Translations under genes and position numbers: made by a program
The notes under the pieces: model-generated
Database searches by the model: none
What the model was told of the DNA's origin: nothing
The model's input: only the letters and a program-made list of their open reading frames with translations
NCBI RefSeq assembly: GCF_002979455.1
Contig: NZ_PCOU01000004.1
Location: 1 to 64,000, forward strand
Direction: 5' to 3'
Length of the DNA: 64,000 bases
Origin: Chryseobacterium sp. MYb7
GTDB lineage: Bacteria > Bacteroidota > Bacteroidia > Flavobacteriales > Weeksellaceae
In this document: positions 36,044-45,027 of the stretch, in pieces
Position numbering within the stretch: position 1 is the stretch's first letter
Layout: each line of letters starts with the position of its first letter

Positions 36044-37552
36044 TTAGTTAAAATTATTTATAGCATTCTTTATTCTGGCGATACTTTCTTCTTTACCAAG
36101 CGTTTCCAGAATGTCCGGTACGTCTGGCCCTTTCAGTTCTCCTACTAAAGACAAACGTAGTGGCATCATTACTTTACCCATTCCTAACCCCTTGCTTTCC
36201 GCAAAATCATGCATTTTTTCTTTTAATGTTTCAGCGATAAAGTCTGTAGATTCAAAAGCAGTTGCCAATTCTCTTAGAATTGCAGATGTATCATCATTCC
36301 ACGCTTTTTTCGATGCTTTTTCATCATAAGAAACAGGAGCTTCAAAGAAAAATTTCCCATTTTCATAGATGTCTTTCGGAAAAGTTGCTCTTTCTTTCAT
36401 CAGTTGAATTACTTTCAACAGTTTTTCATCAGAAGCACCGGAAAGATTAAGATCTGTCTTTTTTAGGATCTGAAGAAGCTCTTCATCAGATTTCATCTGA
36501 ATATACTGATGGTTGAACCACTCAGATTTTTCTTTACTGAATCTTGCACCCGCTTTATGTACTTTATGAAGATCAAATTCTTTGATCATTTCTTCCAATG
36601 GAAGAATTTCTTTATCATCAGCAGGAGACCAACCCAATAATGCTACCATATTGATGAAAGCATCAGGAAGATAACCGTTTTCTCTATATCCTTTAGAAAT
36701 TATTCCTGTAGCGGGATCTTTGAAATCAAGCGGGAATACCGGGAATCCGAATTTATCTCCGTCTCTTTTGCTTAGTTTTCCTTTTCCTTCAGGTTTTAAA
36801 ATTAAAGAAAGGTGTGCAAACTGCGGTGCTTCCCATTGCATTGCTTCATATAATAAGGTGTGAAGTCCTAAAGACGGCAGCCATTCTTCTCCACGGATTA
36901 CGTGAGAGATTTCCATTTCGTGATCATCAATAATGTTGGCGAAATGATACGTTGGCATTCCGTCATTTTTTACCAGCACTTTATCATCTAAAGTATTGGT
37001 ATTTACAGAAAATTTTCCACGGATAATATCTTCTAGATTCAATACTCTGTCAACAGGCATTTTAAAACGTACTACATAAGGAGTCTTTTCATTCAATAGT
37101 CTTTGAACTTCTTCCTCCGAAAGAGTAAGGCTGTTTCTAAGACCATTTCTTGTTTTATTGTCATAGGAGAAAACATCACCTTTTGCTTCGTATTCCGCAC
37201 GAATTGCATCTAATTCTTCTGCAGTATCAAAAGCGATATAAGCATAATCGGTTTTTAAGATCTGTTCCGTATATCGATCGTAGATGTCTCTTCTTTCAGA
37301 TTGTCTGTAAGGAGCATATTTTCCTCCTTTTTTAGGACTTTCATCAGGGATGATTCCGCACCATTCTAGTGCTTCTTCAATATATTCTTCAGCACCTTCT
37401 ACATATCTGGCAGTATCAGTATCTTCAATTCTCAATACAAATTCTCCTCCTTGATTTTTAGCAAAAAGATAATCATATAATGCAGTTCTTACGCCTCCCA
37501 AATGTAACGGTCCTGTAGGACTTGGAGCAAAACGTACTCTTACTTTCTCCAT
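36044..37552 (-). CDS. gltX: Glutamate-tRNA ligase
   Basis: A 502-residue class I aminoacyl-tRNA synthetase. The HIGH motif appears as PTGPLHLGG near residues 12-20 and the KMSKS motif as [11 protein letters not shown] near 257-267. [26 protein letters not shown] and [11 protein letters not shown] are typical GluRS sequences. Length is normal. The C-terminal anticodon-binding half is present ([16 protein letters not shown]). Whether it is discriminating for tRNA-Glu or also charges tRNA-Gln cannot be told from this sequence alone. Confidence 0.97.
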   Translation of the reverse strand: MEKVRVRFAPSPTGPLHLGGVRTALYDYLFAKNQGGEFVLRIEDTDTARYVEGAEEYIEEALEWCGIIPDESPKKGGKYAPYRQSERRDIYDRYTEQILKTDYAYIAFDTAEELDAIRAEYEAKGDVFSYDNKTRNGLRNSLTLSEEEVQRLLNEKTPYVVRFKMPVDRVLNLEDIIRGKFSVNTNTLDDKVLVKNDGMPTYHFANIIDDHEMEISHVIRGEEWLPSLGLHTLLYEAMQWEAPQFAHLSLILKPEGKGKLSKRDGDKFGFPVFPLDFKDPATGIISKGYRENGYLPDAFINMVALLGWSPADDKEILPLEEMIKEFDLHKVHKAGARFSKEKSEWFNHQYIQMKSDEELLQILKKTDLNLSGASDEKLLKVIQLMKERATFPKDIYENGKFFFEAPVSYDEKASKKAWNDDTSAILRELATAFESTDFIAETLKEKMHDFAESKGLGMGKVMMPLRLSLVGELKGPDVPDILETLGKEESIARIKNAINNFN

Positions 37553-37569
37553 TTCAATTTTAATTTTTG

Positions 37570-37577
37570 CAAATTTA
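37570..37577 (-). promoter_or_regulatory. -7 promoter element of gltX
   Basis: TAAATTTG followed by C on the minus strand, 17 nt before the ATG at 37552. Confidence 0.5.
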
Positions 37578-37877
37578 CTTAAAATTATGCGTTTACGGAC
37601 TGATTTCTGACCAGGTATTCGCTTTTTGATTTTAACTTTTGTATTTATTTCTTTAAATTTTCTTCAAATGTTGTTTTAACTGCCTCACATTGTATTTTCG
37701 GATCATTTTTAATCTAAATATTACAATTCATGAAATTTATATTGTAGAAGTTGGATCTGTAAACAAAAATTTTTGAATTAATTTTAATGTTCTTTTTATG
37801 ATCTGTTCAAGTTTGTTTTTATAATTATTTTTAATTACTAAATCACTTTTTTGTGATTGATTAAGCCTTTATTCATG
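37578..37877. other. AT-rich divergent intergenic region upstream of the first MACPF gene
   Basis: 300 bp with no gene. An AATCAC/GTGATT inverted repeat (37841-37846 with 37853-37858, T-rich loop) is the only structure I see before the AATGAT/ATCATT repeat that follows. Confidence 0.5.
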
Positions 37878-37892
37878 AATGATTAAATCATT
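37878..37892. promoter_or_regulatory. Candidate operator: AATGAT-TAA-ATCATT inverted repeat
   Basis: Arms AATGAT (37878-37883) and ATCATT (37887-37892) pair perfectly around TAA, 64 bp upstream of the -7 element of the first MACPF gene. The same arms occur upstream of the second MACPF gene (39624-39639). Confidence 0.4.
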
Positions 37893-37956
37893 ATTAAAAT
37901 CACATATTGATGATATATGTCAGCTGTGATTATGTATTTCACTCAGTATTGAAGGT

Positions 37957-37964
37957 TATATTTG
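37957..37964 (+). promoter_or_regulatory. -7 promoter element of the first MACPF gene
   Basis: TATATTTG, 23 nt before the ATG at 37988. The preceding TTTCACTC...TTGAA sequence is shared with the second MACPF promoter. The element excludes the upstream in-frame ATG at 37907. Confidence 0.55.
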
Positions 37965-37987
37965 TGAGGAATTTTAAAATTAATACT

Positions 37988-39418
37988 ATGAAAAAACAAA
38001 TTGTATTTTGCTTCAGCTCTCTGCTGATGCTTTTCATGGGGTCTTGTTCTTCGGAAGATCTGAACAATGAAACTGCGACTCCTGATAGCCCGGCAAAAGC
38101 TAATCGTTTGTCTGCAGCAAAATTTGCAGGAGATGGAGTTTATGATGTCTTAGGACACGGTTTTGATGCGGCTGGTGAGTATGCTAACGCCAATTCTGCC
38201 GGTTTTAAAGTAATTGATATCGACAGATTCAAAACAGAGCAAGCGGGCAGGCTGATTTCTGAAAATGCAAATACCCAGCAGTATGTGGAAGAATATGGAG
38301 AGAATGCAGAAGGTTATTCCAAAATGGTTTCTACGAAAGTAGATGTTACTGCAGGAATTCCTTTATTCAAAAAGACCTTATCAGTAGGATTCAACTCTGC
38401 AGTTACTACCAACCATAAATTTGATGCTAAATATATCTACGGGAGCTATAATCTTTTAATTAAGCAAAAAAGGCTAAGATTTAACGCTACAACAGATATG
38501 CTTGCTGACTATGTAACTCCTGAGTTTACGCAGGATTTGCAAACTAAATCTCCTCAGCAGATTGTACAGGATTACGGTACTCATGTAATGGTTGATATTT
38601 ACACTGGAGCTAAAATGGACATCATGTTCCAGTCTGAAACAACCAACGAAAGCCGCGATCGTGCTGCAAGAATTGGAATTAAGGTCGGAATGTCTAAAAT
38701 ATTTAATGTAGAAGGAGCCAATGATGTAAATACGGCAGAGTATAGTAAAAATATTAATAATAAATTATCTTACAGAACAAGAGGTGGAGATCCTTCAAAA
38801 AGTCTGGTTGGAGAGTTAAATTTGGATGAAACTACCTCGAAAATTAATATTGCAAACTGGCAAAGCAGCTCGACGGTCAATAATTCTGTGTTGGTAGAAT
38901 TTGGAAATAATGGATTGGTTGTTATTTACAATCTGGTAAAAGATCCTGTTAAAAAAGCTCAGCTTAAAGCATATGTAGATCAGTATTTAAAGGATAACCA
39001 AATTTCATTAGAGTATAATACCAAAATGCTATATGGTTACCAGAATCAGCCGGACAGTAACCATTATTTTAGTTTTAATACTAATCTTGGTCCATTAAGC
39101 TATTGGACGAATGAAGGGCCAACATTCAAAGTTTTTGAATATAAAGCGCCTAATACAGTTCCAATTTACTGTTTTAAAAGCAATTCAGGAGCTCATCATT
39201 ATTACAGACAATCAAGCACATTGCAGCCATCTTCTTATTGGGATGTATATATGGGAGTAGCATTTTATGCGTATAAAGATCCGGCTAGTGACAGAATTCC
39301 GGTTTACAACTATAAAGCGAGAAATCAATCAGATCATTATCTGACAGTGAATCCCAACCTTGGGCCAACAAGTTACTGGGTAAAAGAAGGAATAGCTTTC
39401 TATATTCCTGCTAACTAA
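37988..39418 (+). CDS. MACPF-domain (perforin-like) surface lipoprotein 1
   Basis: A 476-residue lipoprotein: signal then MGSC with C20, followed by SSED, acidic residues at +3/+4 resembling the Bacteroidetes lipoprotein export signal for surface display. Residues ~45-340 form a membrane-attack-complex/perforin domain: YDVLGHGFDAAGEY at the start, KYIYGSYNLLIKQ, and the MACPF signature QIVQDYGTHVMVDIYTGA with YGTH at 196-199. The last ~110 residues hold three related repeats (LYGYQNQ..NHYFSF, PIYCFKS..AHHYYRQ, PVYNYKA..SDHYLTV) like DUF5648-type modules. Probably a pore-forming toxin analogous to Bacteroidales BSAPs. The target is unknown and no immunity gene is seen. Confidence 0.9.
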   Translation: MKKQIVFCFSSLLMLFMGSCSSEDLNNETATPDSPAKANRLSAAKFAGDGVYDVLGHGFDAAGEYANANSAGFKVIDIDRFKTEQAGRLISENANTQQYVEEYGENAEGYSKMVSTKVDVTAGIPLFKKTLSVGFNSAVTTNHKFDAKYIYGSYNLLIKQKRLRFNATTDMLADYVTPEFTQDLQTKSPQQIVQDYGTHVMVDIYTGAKMDIMFQSETTNESRDRAARIGIKVGMSKIFNVEGANDVNTAEYSKNINNKLSYRTRGGDPSKSLVGELNLDETTSKINIANWQSSSTVNNSVLVEFGNNGLVVIYNLVKDPVKKAQLKAYVDQYLKDNQISLEYNTKMLYGYQNQPDSNHYFSFNTNLGPLSYWTNEGPTFKVFEYKAPNTVPIYCFKSNSGAHHYYRQSSTLQPSSYWDVYMGVAFYAYKDPASDRIPVYNYKARNQSDHYLTVNPNLGPTSYWVKEGIAFYIPAN

Positions 39419-39453
39419 TTTTCAGAAATATAAATCAATTTGTGGTCATTATA

Positions 39454-39484
39454 AAAGTGGAGTCAGTAATTCTGACTTCACTTT
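39454..39484 (+). terminator. Terminator of the first MACPF gene
   Basis: A 13-bp stem (39454-39466 with 39472-39484) with one G.U pair, 5-nt loop and a T run, 35 bp past the stop. The two MACPF genes are therefore probably separate transcripts. Confidence 0.8.
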
Positions 39485-39623
39485 TTATTTGAAATAATGC
39501 AAGAGTTCTAAAAATAGATTGGGAAAAACTAATAAATTTTATGCCTGGTTAGTAAATTTCTTTGATAAAGCTATCTGAATAGCTTGTTAAGAGGATTTTA
39601 ATAGATTATTAAATTCACTAAAT

Positions 39624-39639
39624 AATGATATAAATCATT
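39624..39639. promoter_or_regulatory. Candidate operator: AATGAT-ATAA-ATCATT inverted repeat
   Basis: Arms AATGAT (39624-39629) and ATCATT (39634-39639) around ATAA, 32 bp upstream of the -7 element of the second MACPF gene. It has the same arms as the repeat at 37878-37892. Confidence 0.4.
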
Positions 39640-39671
39640 GTGTAATTATTTTTTCACTCGCTGTTGAATAT

Positions 39672-39679
39672 TATATTTG
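39672..39679 (+). promoter_or_regulatory. -7 promoter element of the second MACPF gene
   Basis: TATATTTG followed by C, 19 nt before the ATG at 39699. Upstream TTTCACTC...TTGAA is shared with the first MACPF promoter. Confidence 0.6.
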
Positions 39680-39698
39680 CGGAAACTTTTAAATAATC

Positions 39699-41087
39699 AT
39701 GAGAAAACAAATTGTATTTTGCTTCAGCTCTCTGCTGATGCTTTTTATGAGTTCTTGTTCTACAGAAGAACTCAACAGTGAGGTAACACCTGAAAGCCCG
39801 GCAGCAAAGGCTAATAACCGATTAGCTGCGTCCAAATTTGCAGGAGACGGAATTTACGATGTTCTGGGACACGGTTATAATGTTGCCGGTGAATATGCCA
39901 ATGCAACAGCAGCCGGTTTTAAAGTGATCGATATTGATCGTTTTAAAGCAGAACAGGCCAACAGACTAATCAGCGAAAACACATTCTCACAGGAATACAC
40001 TGAAGAGTATGGTGAAAATGCTGAATCCTATTCTAAAATGGTTTCTACTAAAGTGAATGCTACTGCGGGTATTCCATTATTCAAAAAAACACTTTCTGTA
40101 GGTTTTAATTCTGCCGTTACTACCAACAATAAATTTGAAGGGAAATATATCTACGGAAGCTATAATCTTACTATTAAGCAAAAAAGAGTAAGATTCAATG
40201 CTACTACAGATATGTTAGGAGACTATCTGACTCCGGAATTTGTTCAGGATTTACAGACAAAAACGCCACAACAGATTGTACAGGACTATGGAACTCACGT
40301 AACGCTTGACATCTATACAGGAGCAAAGCTTGATGTTTTATTCCAGGCAGAAACAAGAAGCCAAAGCCGTGACCGTGCTGCAAGAATTGGAGTGAAAGTA
40401 GGAATGAAAGATATCTTTGATGTAGATGTAACAAACGATGTGAACACATCAGAATCATCTATGAACTATTCTAAGAAACTATCATTTAAAACAAGAGGAG
40501 GAGACCCTTCAAAAGGTTTATTGGGAGAACTGAATCTTGATACTTCAAATCCTAAAATTAATATTTCCAACTGGCAGAACAGTTCTAGTACGAGCAATTC
40601 TGTTTTGGTAGATTTTGGAAGCAACGGATTGGTTATCATCTATGATTTAGTGAAAGATGCTGCTAAAAAAGCTCAGCTTAAAGCATACGTAGATCAATAT
40701 CTGATTGACAATAAGGTGTATATGGAATTCAATACGATTCCGGTTTACAGATATTATAACGGAGTAGATCATTATTATACTAAAACTCCTGGAAGCTACA
40801 GCGGATATTCTTATGAGGGAACAGAATTCAATGCATTCTTATATAAAGCACCAAACACAGTTCCAATCTACAGATATTATAACGGTAAAGATCATTATTA
40901 TACAAAAACTCCAGGATATTATCAGGGATATGTAGACGAAGGAATAGAGTTTAATGCTTTTGCAACGCAACAGCCTAATACAGTTCCAATCTACAGATAT
41001 TGGAATGGTAAAGATCACTATTATTCAAGATCTAGCGCAAGACCATCAGGTTATGTGGCTGAAGGAATTGAATTCTATGCCTATTAA
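39699..41087 (+). CDS. MACPF-domain (perforin-like) surface lipoprotein 2
   Basis: A 462-residue paralogue of the preceding gene. Signal peptide with MSSC (C20) then STEE, again an acidic pair at +3/+4. The MACPF domain is highly similar (YDVLGHGYNVAGEY, KYIYGSYNLTIKQ, QIVQDYGTHVTLDIYTGA). The C-terminal ~115 residues diverge: three near-identical repeats of ~43 residues with (N)TVPIYRY(Y/W)NG(K/V)DHYY, close to the DUF5648 pattern. Conserved pore module with a different C-terminal module suggests a shared mechanism and different ligands. It has its own promoter and terminator. Confidence 0.9.
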   Translation: MRKQIVFCFSSLLMLFMSSCSTEELNSEVTPESPAAKANNRLAASKFAGDGIYDVLGHGYNVAGEYANATAAGFKVIDIDRFKAEQANRLISENTFSQEYTEEYGENAESYSKMVSTKVNATAGIPLFKKTLSVGFNSAVTTNNKFEGKYIYGSYNLTIKQKRVRFNATTDMLGDYLTPEFVQDLQTKTPQQIVQDYGTHVTLDIYTGAKLDVLFQAETRSQSRDRAARIGVKVGMKDIFDVDVTNDVNTSESSMNYSKKLSFKTRGGDPSKGLLGELNLDTSNPKINISNWQNSSSTSNSVLVDFGSNGLVIIYDLVKDAAKKAQLKAYVDQYLIDNKVYMEFNTIPVYRYYNGVDHYYTKTPGSYSGYSYEGTEFNAFLYKAPNTVPIYRYYNGKDHYYTKTPGYYQGYVDEGIEFNAFATQQPNTVPIYRYWNGKDHYYSRSSARPSGYVAEGIEFYAY

Positions 41088-41116
41088 TTAAAAAATATTG
41101 ATATTTTACAGTAAAG

Positions 41117-41142
41117 AAACCGTCTCAGTTTTGAGGCGGTTT
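41117..41142 (+). terminator. Terminator of the second MACPF gene
   Basis: An 11-bp stem (41117-41127 with 41132-41142) with one wobble pair and a GTTT loop, then a T run. Confidence 0.85.
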
Positions 41143-41215
41143 TTTCGATAAATAAAGAAGCATACTTTCAGATTTTGATTTGAACAGGAGACCTTAAAAG
41201 AAAAAGAAATTAAAA

Positions 41216-41241
41216 AAAGGATAATCATTAAATTATCCTTT
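41216..41241 (-). terminator. Terminator of the glycan operon
   Basis: A perfect 10-bp stem (41216-41225 with 41232-41241), 6-nt loop, T run on the minus strand, 5 bp past the stop of the last glycosyltransferase gene. Confidence 0.8.
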
Positions 41242-41246
41242 TGTAT

Positions 41247-42284
41247 TTATTGTGTAATAGTATTCCAAATACTTACTGTATCATTTATTTCATTTTTTAA
41301 ACTGTAGTTTTCTAAAATAAAATGAGAAGAAAGTTTCCCTTTATTCAAAATTTCCTGAGGATTCTCTTCGTAAATCTTTATGATTTCCTCTATTTTTTGA
41401 ACAAACTCTATAATATTGCCATCTTCTATAGGGTTAGAAAATTCCGGCTTCAGATACTCTTTTCCACCCTGACCAGAATATCCTATTACATAGCAGCCAC
41501 AAGCCATGGCTTCTGCAGGAGGAAGACCAAAGCCTTCTTTATGATTAAAGCTTAGAAAAACAGCGCTTTCTTTCATTATTTGTGCCACTTCCTGCTCTGT
41601 TTTATTATCTATTGCAACAAGATTCCAGTCTTTTAATGTACCTCTTTGTTTTAATATAGAAATGACCTGGGTCACATCATCACCAAGTTTTCTCGGCATA
41701 AAACAAATCTGCTTCTTTTTATTTTCGCTATAATTGAATACCTGATTGTCAATACCTAAGCGCATTTTGAAAACCTCAGAGTCAGAAAAAGTATATTTTA
41801 AATATCTTTCAGCGTCCTTAGAGGCTACAATGGTAGCTAGCGTTTTAGGATGATTATAAGGATTCACTTCATAATTTTCATAAATTGAAAAATAACCAAA
41901 AGTATAATAGCAGTTTTGATTAAAAATCACTTTGGGATTCTCAGGTGCCAGTTTATGAATATTTGGACCGTAAATTTCAGGAAAAACCAGAATAACATCT
42001 TTCTCAATCTCTATACTTTGAGTTTTTAAAAAACTTAAGACTAATTTTTTAGAGAAATTGATTTTTTTTCCTTTATACAGATATTTTAACTCTTTAAATA
42101 GATATGGACTGTACTTTATTGGAACATTATTATTGAACCAGTTTTCCTTTTTTCCTCTTTTTTTAAGCAGCAAATAAGCCTCGAATCCATTTTTGTTTAA
42201 GGTCTCGACCTGTCGGTAAATCTGTTTTACACCTCCACTCGCAAATTTATTAGTGGGGCATACAAAATAAATTTTAGTTTTCAT
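41247..42284 (-). CDS. Glycosyltransferase, GT4-like
   Basis: A 345-residue cytoplasmic GT-B fold enzyme. The N-terminus has CPTNKFASGGVKQIYRQVETL, the sugar-acceptor-side GG loop of family 4. The C-terminal half has FLSFNHKEGFGLPPAEAMACGCYVIGYSGQGG, the EX7E donor-binding motif (E...EAMACG). Probably adds a sugar to a lipid-linked surface glycan. It overlaps the previous gene by 11 bp and is the last gene of the operon. Donor and acceptor are unknown. Confidence 0.88.
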   Translation of the reverse strand: MKTKIYFVCPTNKFASGGVKQIYRQVETLNKNGFEAYLLLKKRGKKENWFNNNVPIKYSPYLFKELKYLYKGKKINFSKKLVLSFLKTQSIEIEKDVILVFPEIYGPNIHKLAPENPKVIFNQNCYYTFGYFSIYENYEVNPYNHPKTLATIVASKDAERYLKYTFSDSEVFKMRLGIDNQVFNYSENKKKQICFMPRKLGDDVTQVISILKQRGTLKDWNLVAIDNKTEQEVAQIMKESAVFLSFNHKEGFGLPPAEAMACGCYVIGYSGQGGKEYLKPEFSNPIEDGNIIEFVQKIEEIIKIYEENPQEILNKGKLSSHFILENYSLKNEINDTVSIWNTITQ

Positions 42285-43239
42285 GAAATGAAAGTATTGT
42301 TTTTATCCAGTTCTTAATATAGTATTTTTCTTTGATCCATTCTTCAGACTGTTCATAATCCTCCGTTAAAAAACTTTGGGGAATTGTGAAGTTTGAAGGG
42401 TCTTTCACTACAAAAATATTGTTCGGATTATAAAAATCATATTGAACAATCTCCTGATTAGTTGTGATCAATTTCTTATTCAATCCAATGGCTTCATACG
42501 GTCGGAATGATAATCCCTTTTGATGAGGATGGGCTATATCAAGAATAATTTTACTGTCCAAATAGTATTTATATGAACTTGAAAAAGGAATAATTTCATG
42601 AACCACCTCTATATTCCTAGGAAGTTTTTCTTTTATAGGAATAGATTTGTAAGTAAATAATTTTCCTTTTGCAGAGATATTATTATTGTTAAAATATTCA
42701 AAAAGAATTTGAGTTTCTTCTATTCTCTTATCATAGGTTGCTAAATAACAAACATCGACGTTTGTAATTGTTTTTTGATCTTTGATGAAGTAAAAATTGG
42801 TTATATAATTTAAATTATAATTTTTACAGTCATCTGTATCAAAACTACAACAGATATCAAATTTTTGGATGTATTCTTTTTGAGAAGGAATCTTCTGAAT
42901 GCTGTCCCAAAAAAGAACAATAGATTTTTTGGATTTCTCAAGAGCGAAATTCATATCTGCCTCACTCAAAACATCTGGTCTGTTTACCAGCAAAACATCA
43001 TAATCGTGAAGATTGATGATGCGTTGAATATGTTCGCCTCTTTTTATGTTTTTGAGATTTTTTTTAAGAAAGGTCTTTAAAAAAAAATTATATATTTTTT
43101 CTAAAATATTTTTGTATTGGTAGTTGAGCGTTGAATTGATATGTACTACTTCATAACCGCTATATTTTTTTAAACCATCAAAAACCACTTCATTAAACCC
43201 ATAGTAACCAGGAGCTATAAATAAAAGTTTTTTTTTCAT
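42274..43239 (-). CDS. CgeB-like glycosyltransferase A
   Basis: A 321-residue protein related to its neighbour at 43236-44222. The C-terminal half has LDIAHPHQKGLSFRPYEAIGLNKKLITTN and YDFYNPNNIFVV. This resembles the donor-binding half of GT-B enzymes (R-E pair in FRPYEA), similar to CgeB/GT1-like proteins of Bacteroidetes LPS clusters. The N-terminus MKKKLLFIAPGYYG is the first Rossmann strand. It overlaps the neighbouring genes by 11 and 4 bp, so it is firmly inside the operon. Exact specificity unknown. Confidence 0.8.
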   Translation of the reverse strand: MKKKLLFIAPGYYGFNEVVFDGLKKYSGYEVVHINSTLNYQYKNILEKIYNFFLKTFLKKNLKNIKRGEHIQRIINLHDYDVLLVNRPDVLSEADMNFALEKSKKSIVLFWDSIQKIPSQKEYIQKFDICCSFDTDDCKNYNLNYITNFYFIKDQKTITNVDVCYLATYDKRIEETQILFEYFNNNNISAKGKLFTYKSIPIKEKLPRNIEVVHEIIPFSSSYKYYLDSKIILDIAHPHQKGLSFRPYEAIGLNKKLITTNQEIVQYDFYNPNNIFVVKDPSNFTIPQSFLTEDYEQSEEWIKEKYYIKNWIKTILSFHEN

Positions 43240-44222
43240 AAATTATTATTTATTTCAAAAACTTTGTTCACCCAACTGTCCAGAGTGTATCGTGCATAGA
43301 TTTCCTCCGGAATTTTTTCATAAGGCGTTTCAAAGAAAGATTTGTCAAGATTACTAATATTTTTGTTTAAAATCAAAATATTATTGGGATTGTAAAAATC
43401 ATAGGTTTTAATGGCTTCATTATCAGTAATGATTTTCTTCTCCAGAGACATGGCTTCAAATACCCTGAAACTTAGCCCGTATTGCCCTTCACGCATAAGA
43501 TCCAATAAAACCCTTGAATTCTTATAGTATTTTGGAAGATCATTATGAGGAATCTTTTTGATGCTGAAAACCAGAAAAAGATTTTTAGGCACCGTCATGA
43601 ACATATTCGTCAGCTGATGTTTCCAGGATTTTTTACCAATAATCATAATCTGGAATTTGAGTCCTTGTTCAATCAGTTTTTTTGCCAGTAATTTAATCAG
43701 TGAAACCCTTCTGTTATCATATGATGTAATATAGAAGAGATCCATTTCCGGATGCTGGTTTTCTTTTACGCAGTGAGGCAGATAAATGTAATTTGTTAAT
43801 TTTTCAAACCCGTGCTTTTTGACATCTATATGATCAAAGGAGAATACTTTGTCAAAAAGGTACAGTTTATCTTCTACAGGAACCCTTTCAAGATTGTCAT
43901 AAAGATAAGTAACCAAACGGTCTGTATACTTTCGGATTTTTTTTAGCGTAGAAAGATCAAATGTATCTGGATTCATCACGAGTATCTGATCCTGATGACC
44001 TAATTTTTCCAGGGAATCCAGAACATATTTCTGCCTTTTTTCAGTCTTAAGATTCTTATTTAAAAAAGTTTTGCTTAAAGCATTTACAGCTCTTTCATTG
44101 AAGTTGGAATGAGTAACGGTACTGATCTTTATATGATGAGCATCAATACCTCTTTTGCATAATGTTTCAACAATATACTTATCATAATCCCAAAAATCAT
44201 AACTAATGATACAAATCTTCAT
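43236..44222 (-). CDS. CgeB-like glycosyltransferase B
   Basis: A 328-residue paralogue of the next gene downstream. Matching segments: LLDLMREGQYGLSFRVFEAMSLEKKIITDNEAIKTYDFYNPNNILIL, again with the FRxFEA donor-binding pattern. The N-terminal half has a Rossmann-like start (MKICIISYDFWDYDKYIVETL). The two copies are clearly diverged, so each probably adds a different residue. It lies 4 bp after the GT2 gene upstream. Confidence 0.8.
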   Translation of the reverse strand: MKICIISYDFWDYDKYIVETLCKRGIDAHHIKISTVTHSNFNERAVNALSKTFLNKNLKTEKRQKYVLDSLEKLGHQDQILVMNPDTFDLSTLKKIRKYTDRLVTYLYDNLERVPVEDKLYLFDKVFSFDHIDVKKHGFEKLTNYIYLPHCVKENQHPEMDLFYITSYDNRRVSLIKLLAKKLIEQGLKFQIMIIGKKSWKHQLTNMFMTVPKNLFLVFSIKKIPHNDLPKYYKNSRVLLDLMREGQYGLSFRVFEAMSLEKKIITDNEAIKTYDFYNPNNILILNKNISNLDKSFFETPYEKIPEEIYARYTLDSWVNKVFEINNNL

Positions 44223-44226
44223 TCAA

Positions 44227-44976
44227 CTAATTTTGCTCTTTTTTTAATGATTCATAGGTTTCATAAACGCTTAAAGATTGCAGGTAAGATAATTGATATC
44301 CTTCTTTGCCGTCTAAAATTCCCAGTTTCATTATGTAGGCTTTAAAGAATTTAAAAGCTGTTTTAAGATATTGAACTAAAACACTGTACTTTTTCCCTTT
44401 TGCAGCCAGTTCTTTCCCCTTTAAAACTCCGTAATGAATCATCTTTTCTCTATATGATTCATAGTCTGAAACGGAGTAATGTAGTAATTTATTTTTTAAG
44501 ATCCCAATGTTTCCGTCTACTTCCAGAGTTTCATGTACTTTTTTATCAGCCATGTATCTGGCCTTCGATTTTCTGAACAGTCTGAAGTTTTTATCAGATT
44601 GTGTTCCTGAAAAGTGAATTGGTTTCTGGGCAAAAAAGAACTTCCTGTAAAAATAGTAGGCATCTTTTTGCCTTGGTTTATCCAGCTCATCAATGATTTC
44701 CTGCTTCAGGGCCGGAGTAATTCTTTCATCACCATCCAAAAATAAAACCCAGTCATTTTTTGCAGCATCCAGAGCCAAATTTCTTTGCTTTGTAAAGTCT
44801 TCAAATTTATTCTGAATCACCTTTACATTAGGGAATTCTTTTGCAATTTCTACAGTTTTATCTGTACTAAAAGAGTCTACTACTATTATTTCATCACAGA
44901 TATCAAAAGACTCCAGTACTTCCTGTATATTTTTTTCTTCGTTATATGTTATGATTAAACCACTTATATTCATCAC
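44227..44976 (-). CDS. GT2-family glycosyltransferase (LPS core-type)
   Basis: A 249-residue GT-A fold enzyme. It has ISGLIITYNEEKNI at the start, IIVVDSFSTDKTVEIA, and the metal-binding DxD as DGD at 81-83 (VLFLDGDERITP). The length and the later KVHETLEVDG region fit the WaaE/KdtX-like group that decorates lipopolysaccharide inner core. It resembles the other GT2 gene in this operon (45794-46576) but is diverged. A 51-bp gap separates it from the deacetylase. Confidence 0.88.
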   Translation of the reverse strand: MMNISGLIITYNEEKNIQEVLESFDICDEIIVVDSFSTDKTVEIAKEFPNVKVIQNKFEDFTKQRNLALDAAKNDWVLFLDGDERITPALKQEIIDELDKPRQKDAYYFYRKFFFAQKPIHFSGTQSDKNFRLFRKSKARYMADKKVHETLEVDGNIGILKNKLLHYSVSDYESYREKMIHYGVLKGKELAAKGKKYSVLVQYLKTAFKFFKAYIMKLGILDGKEGYQLSYLQSLSVYETYESLKKEQN

Positions 44977-45027
44977 AACGGGTTATTAGATAAGGAAGTA
45001 CATAAAATGCCTCCTTAAAATTGTTTT

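Noticed and set aside
37841..37858. AATCAC/GTGATT hairpin as a terminator
   Set aside because: The stem is only 6 bp, has no T tract after it, and no gene ends nearby.
37907..37987. N-terminal extension of the first MACPF gene from the ATG at 37907
   Set aside because: It would start upstream of the TATATTTG promoter element and would bury the lipoprotein signal peptide.
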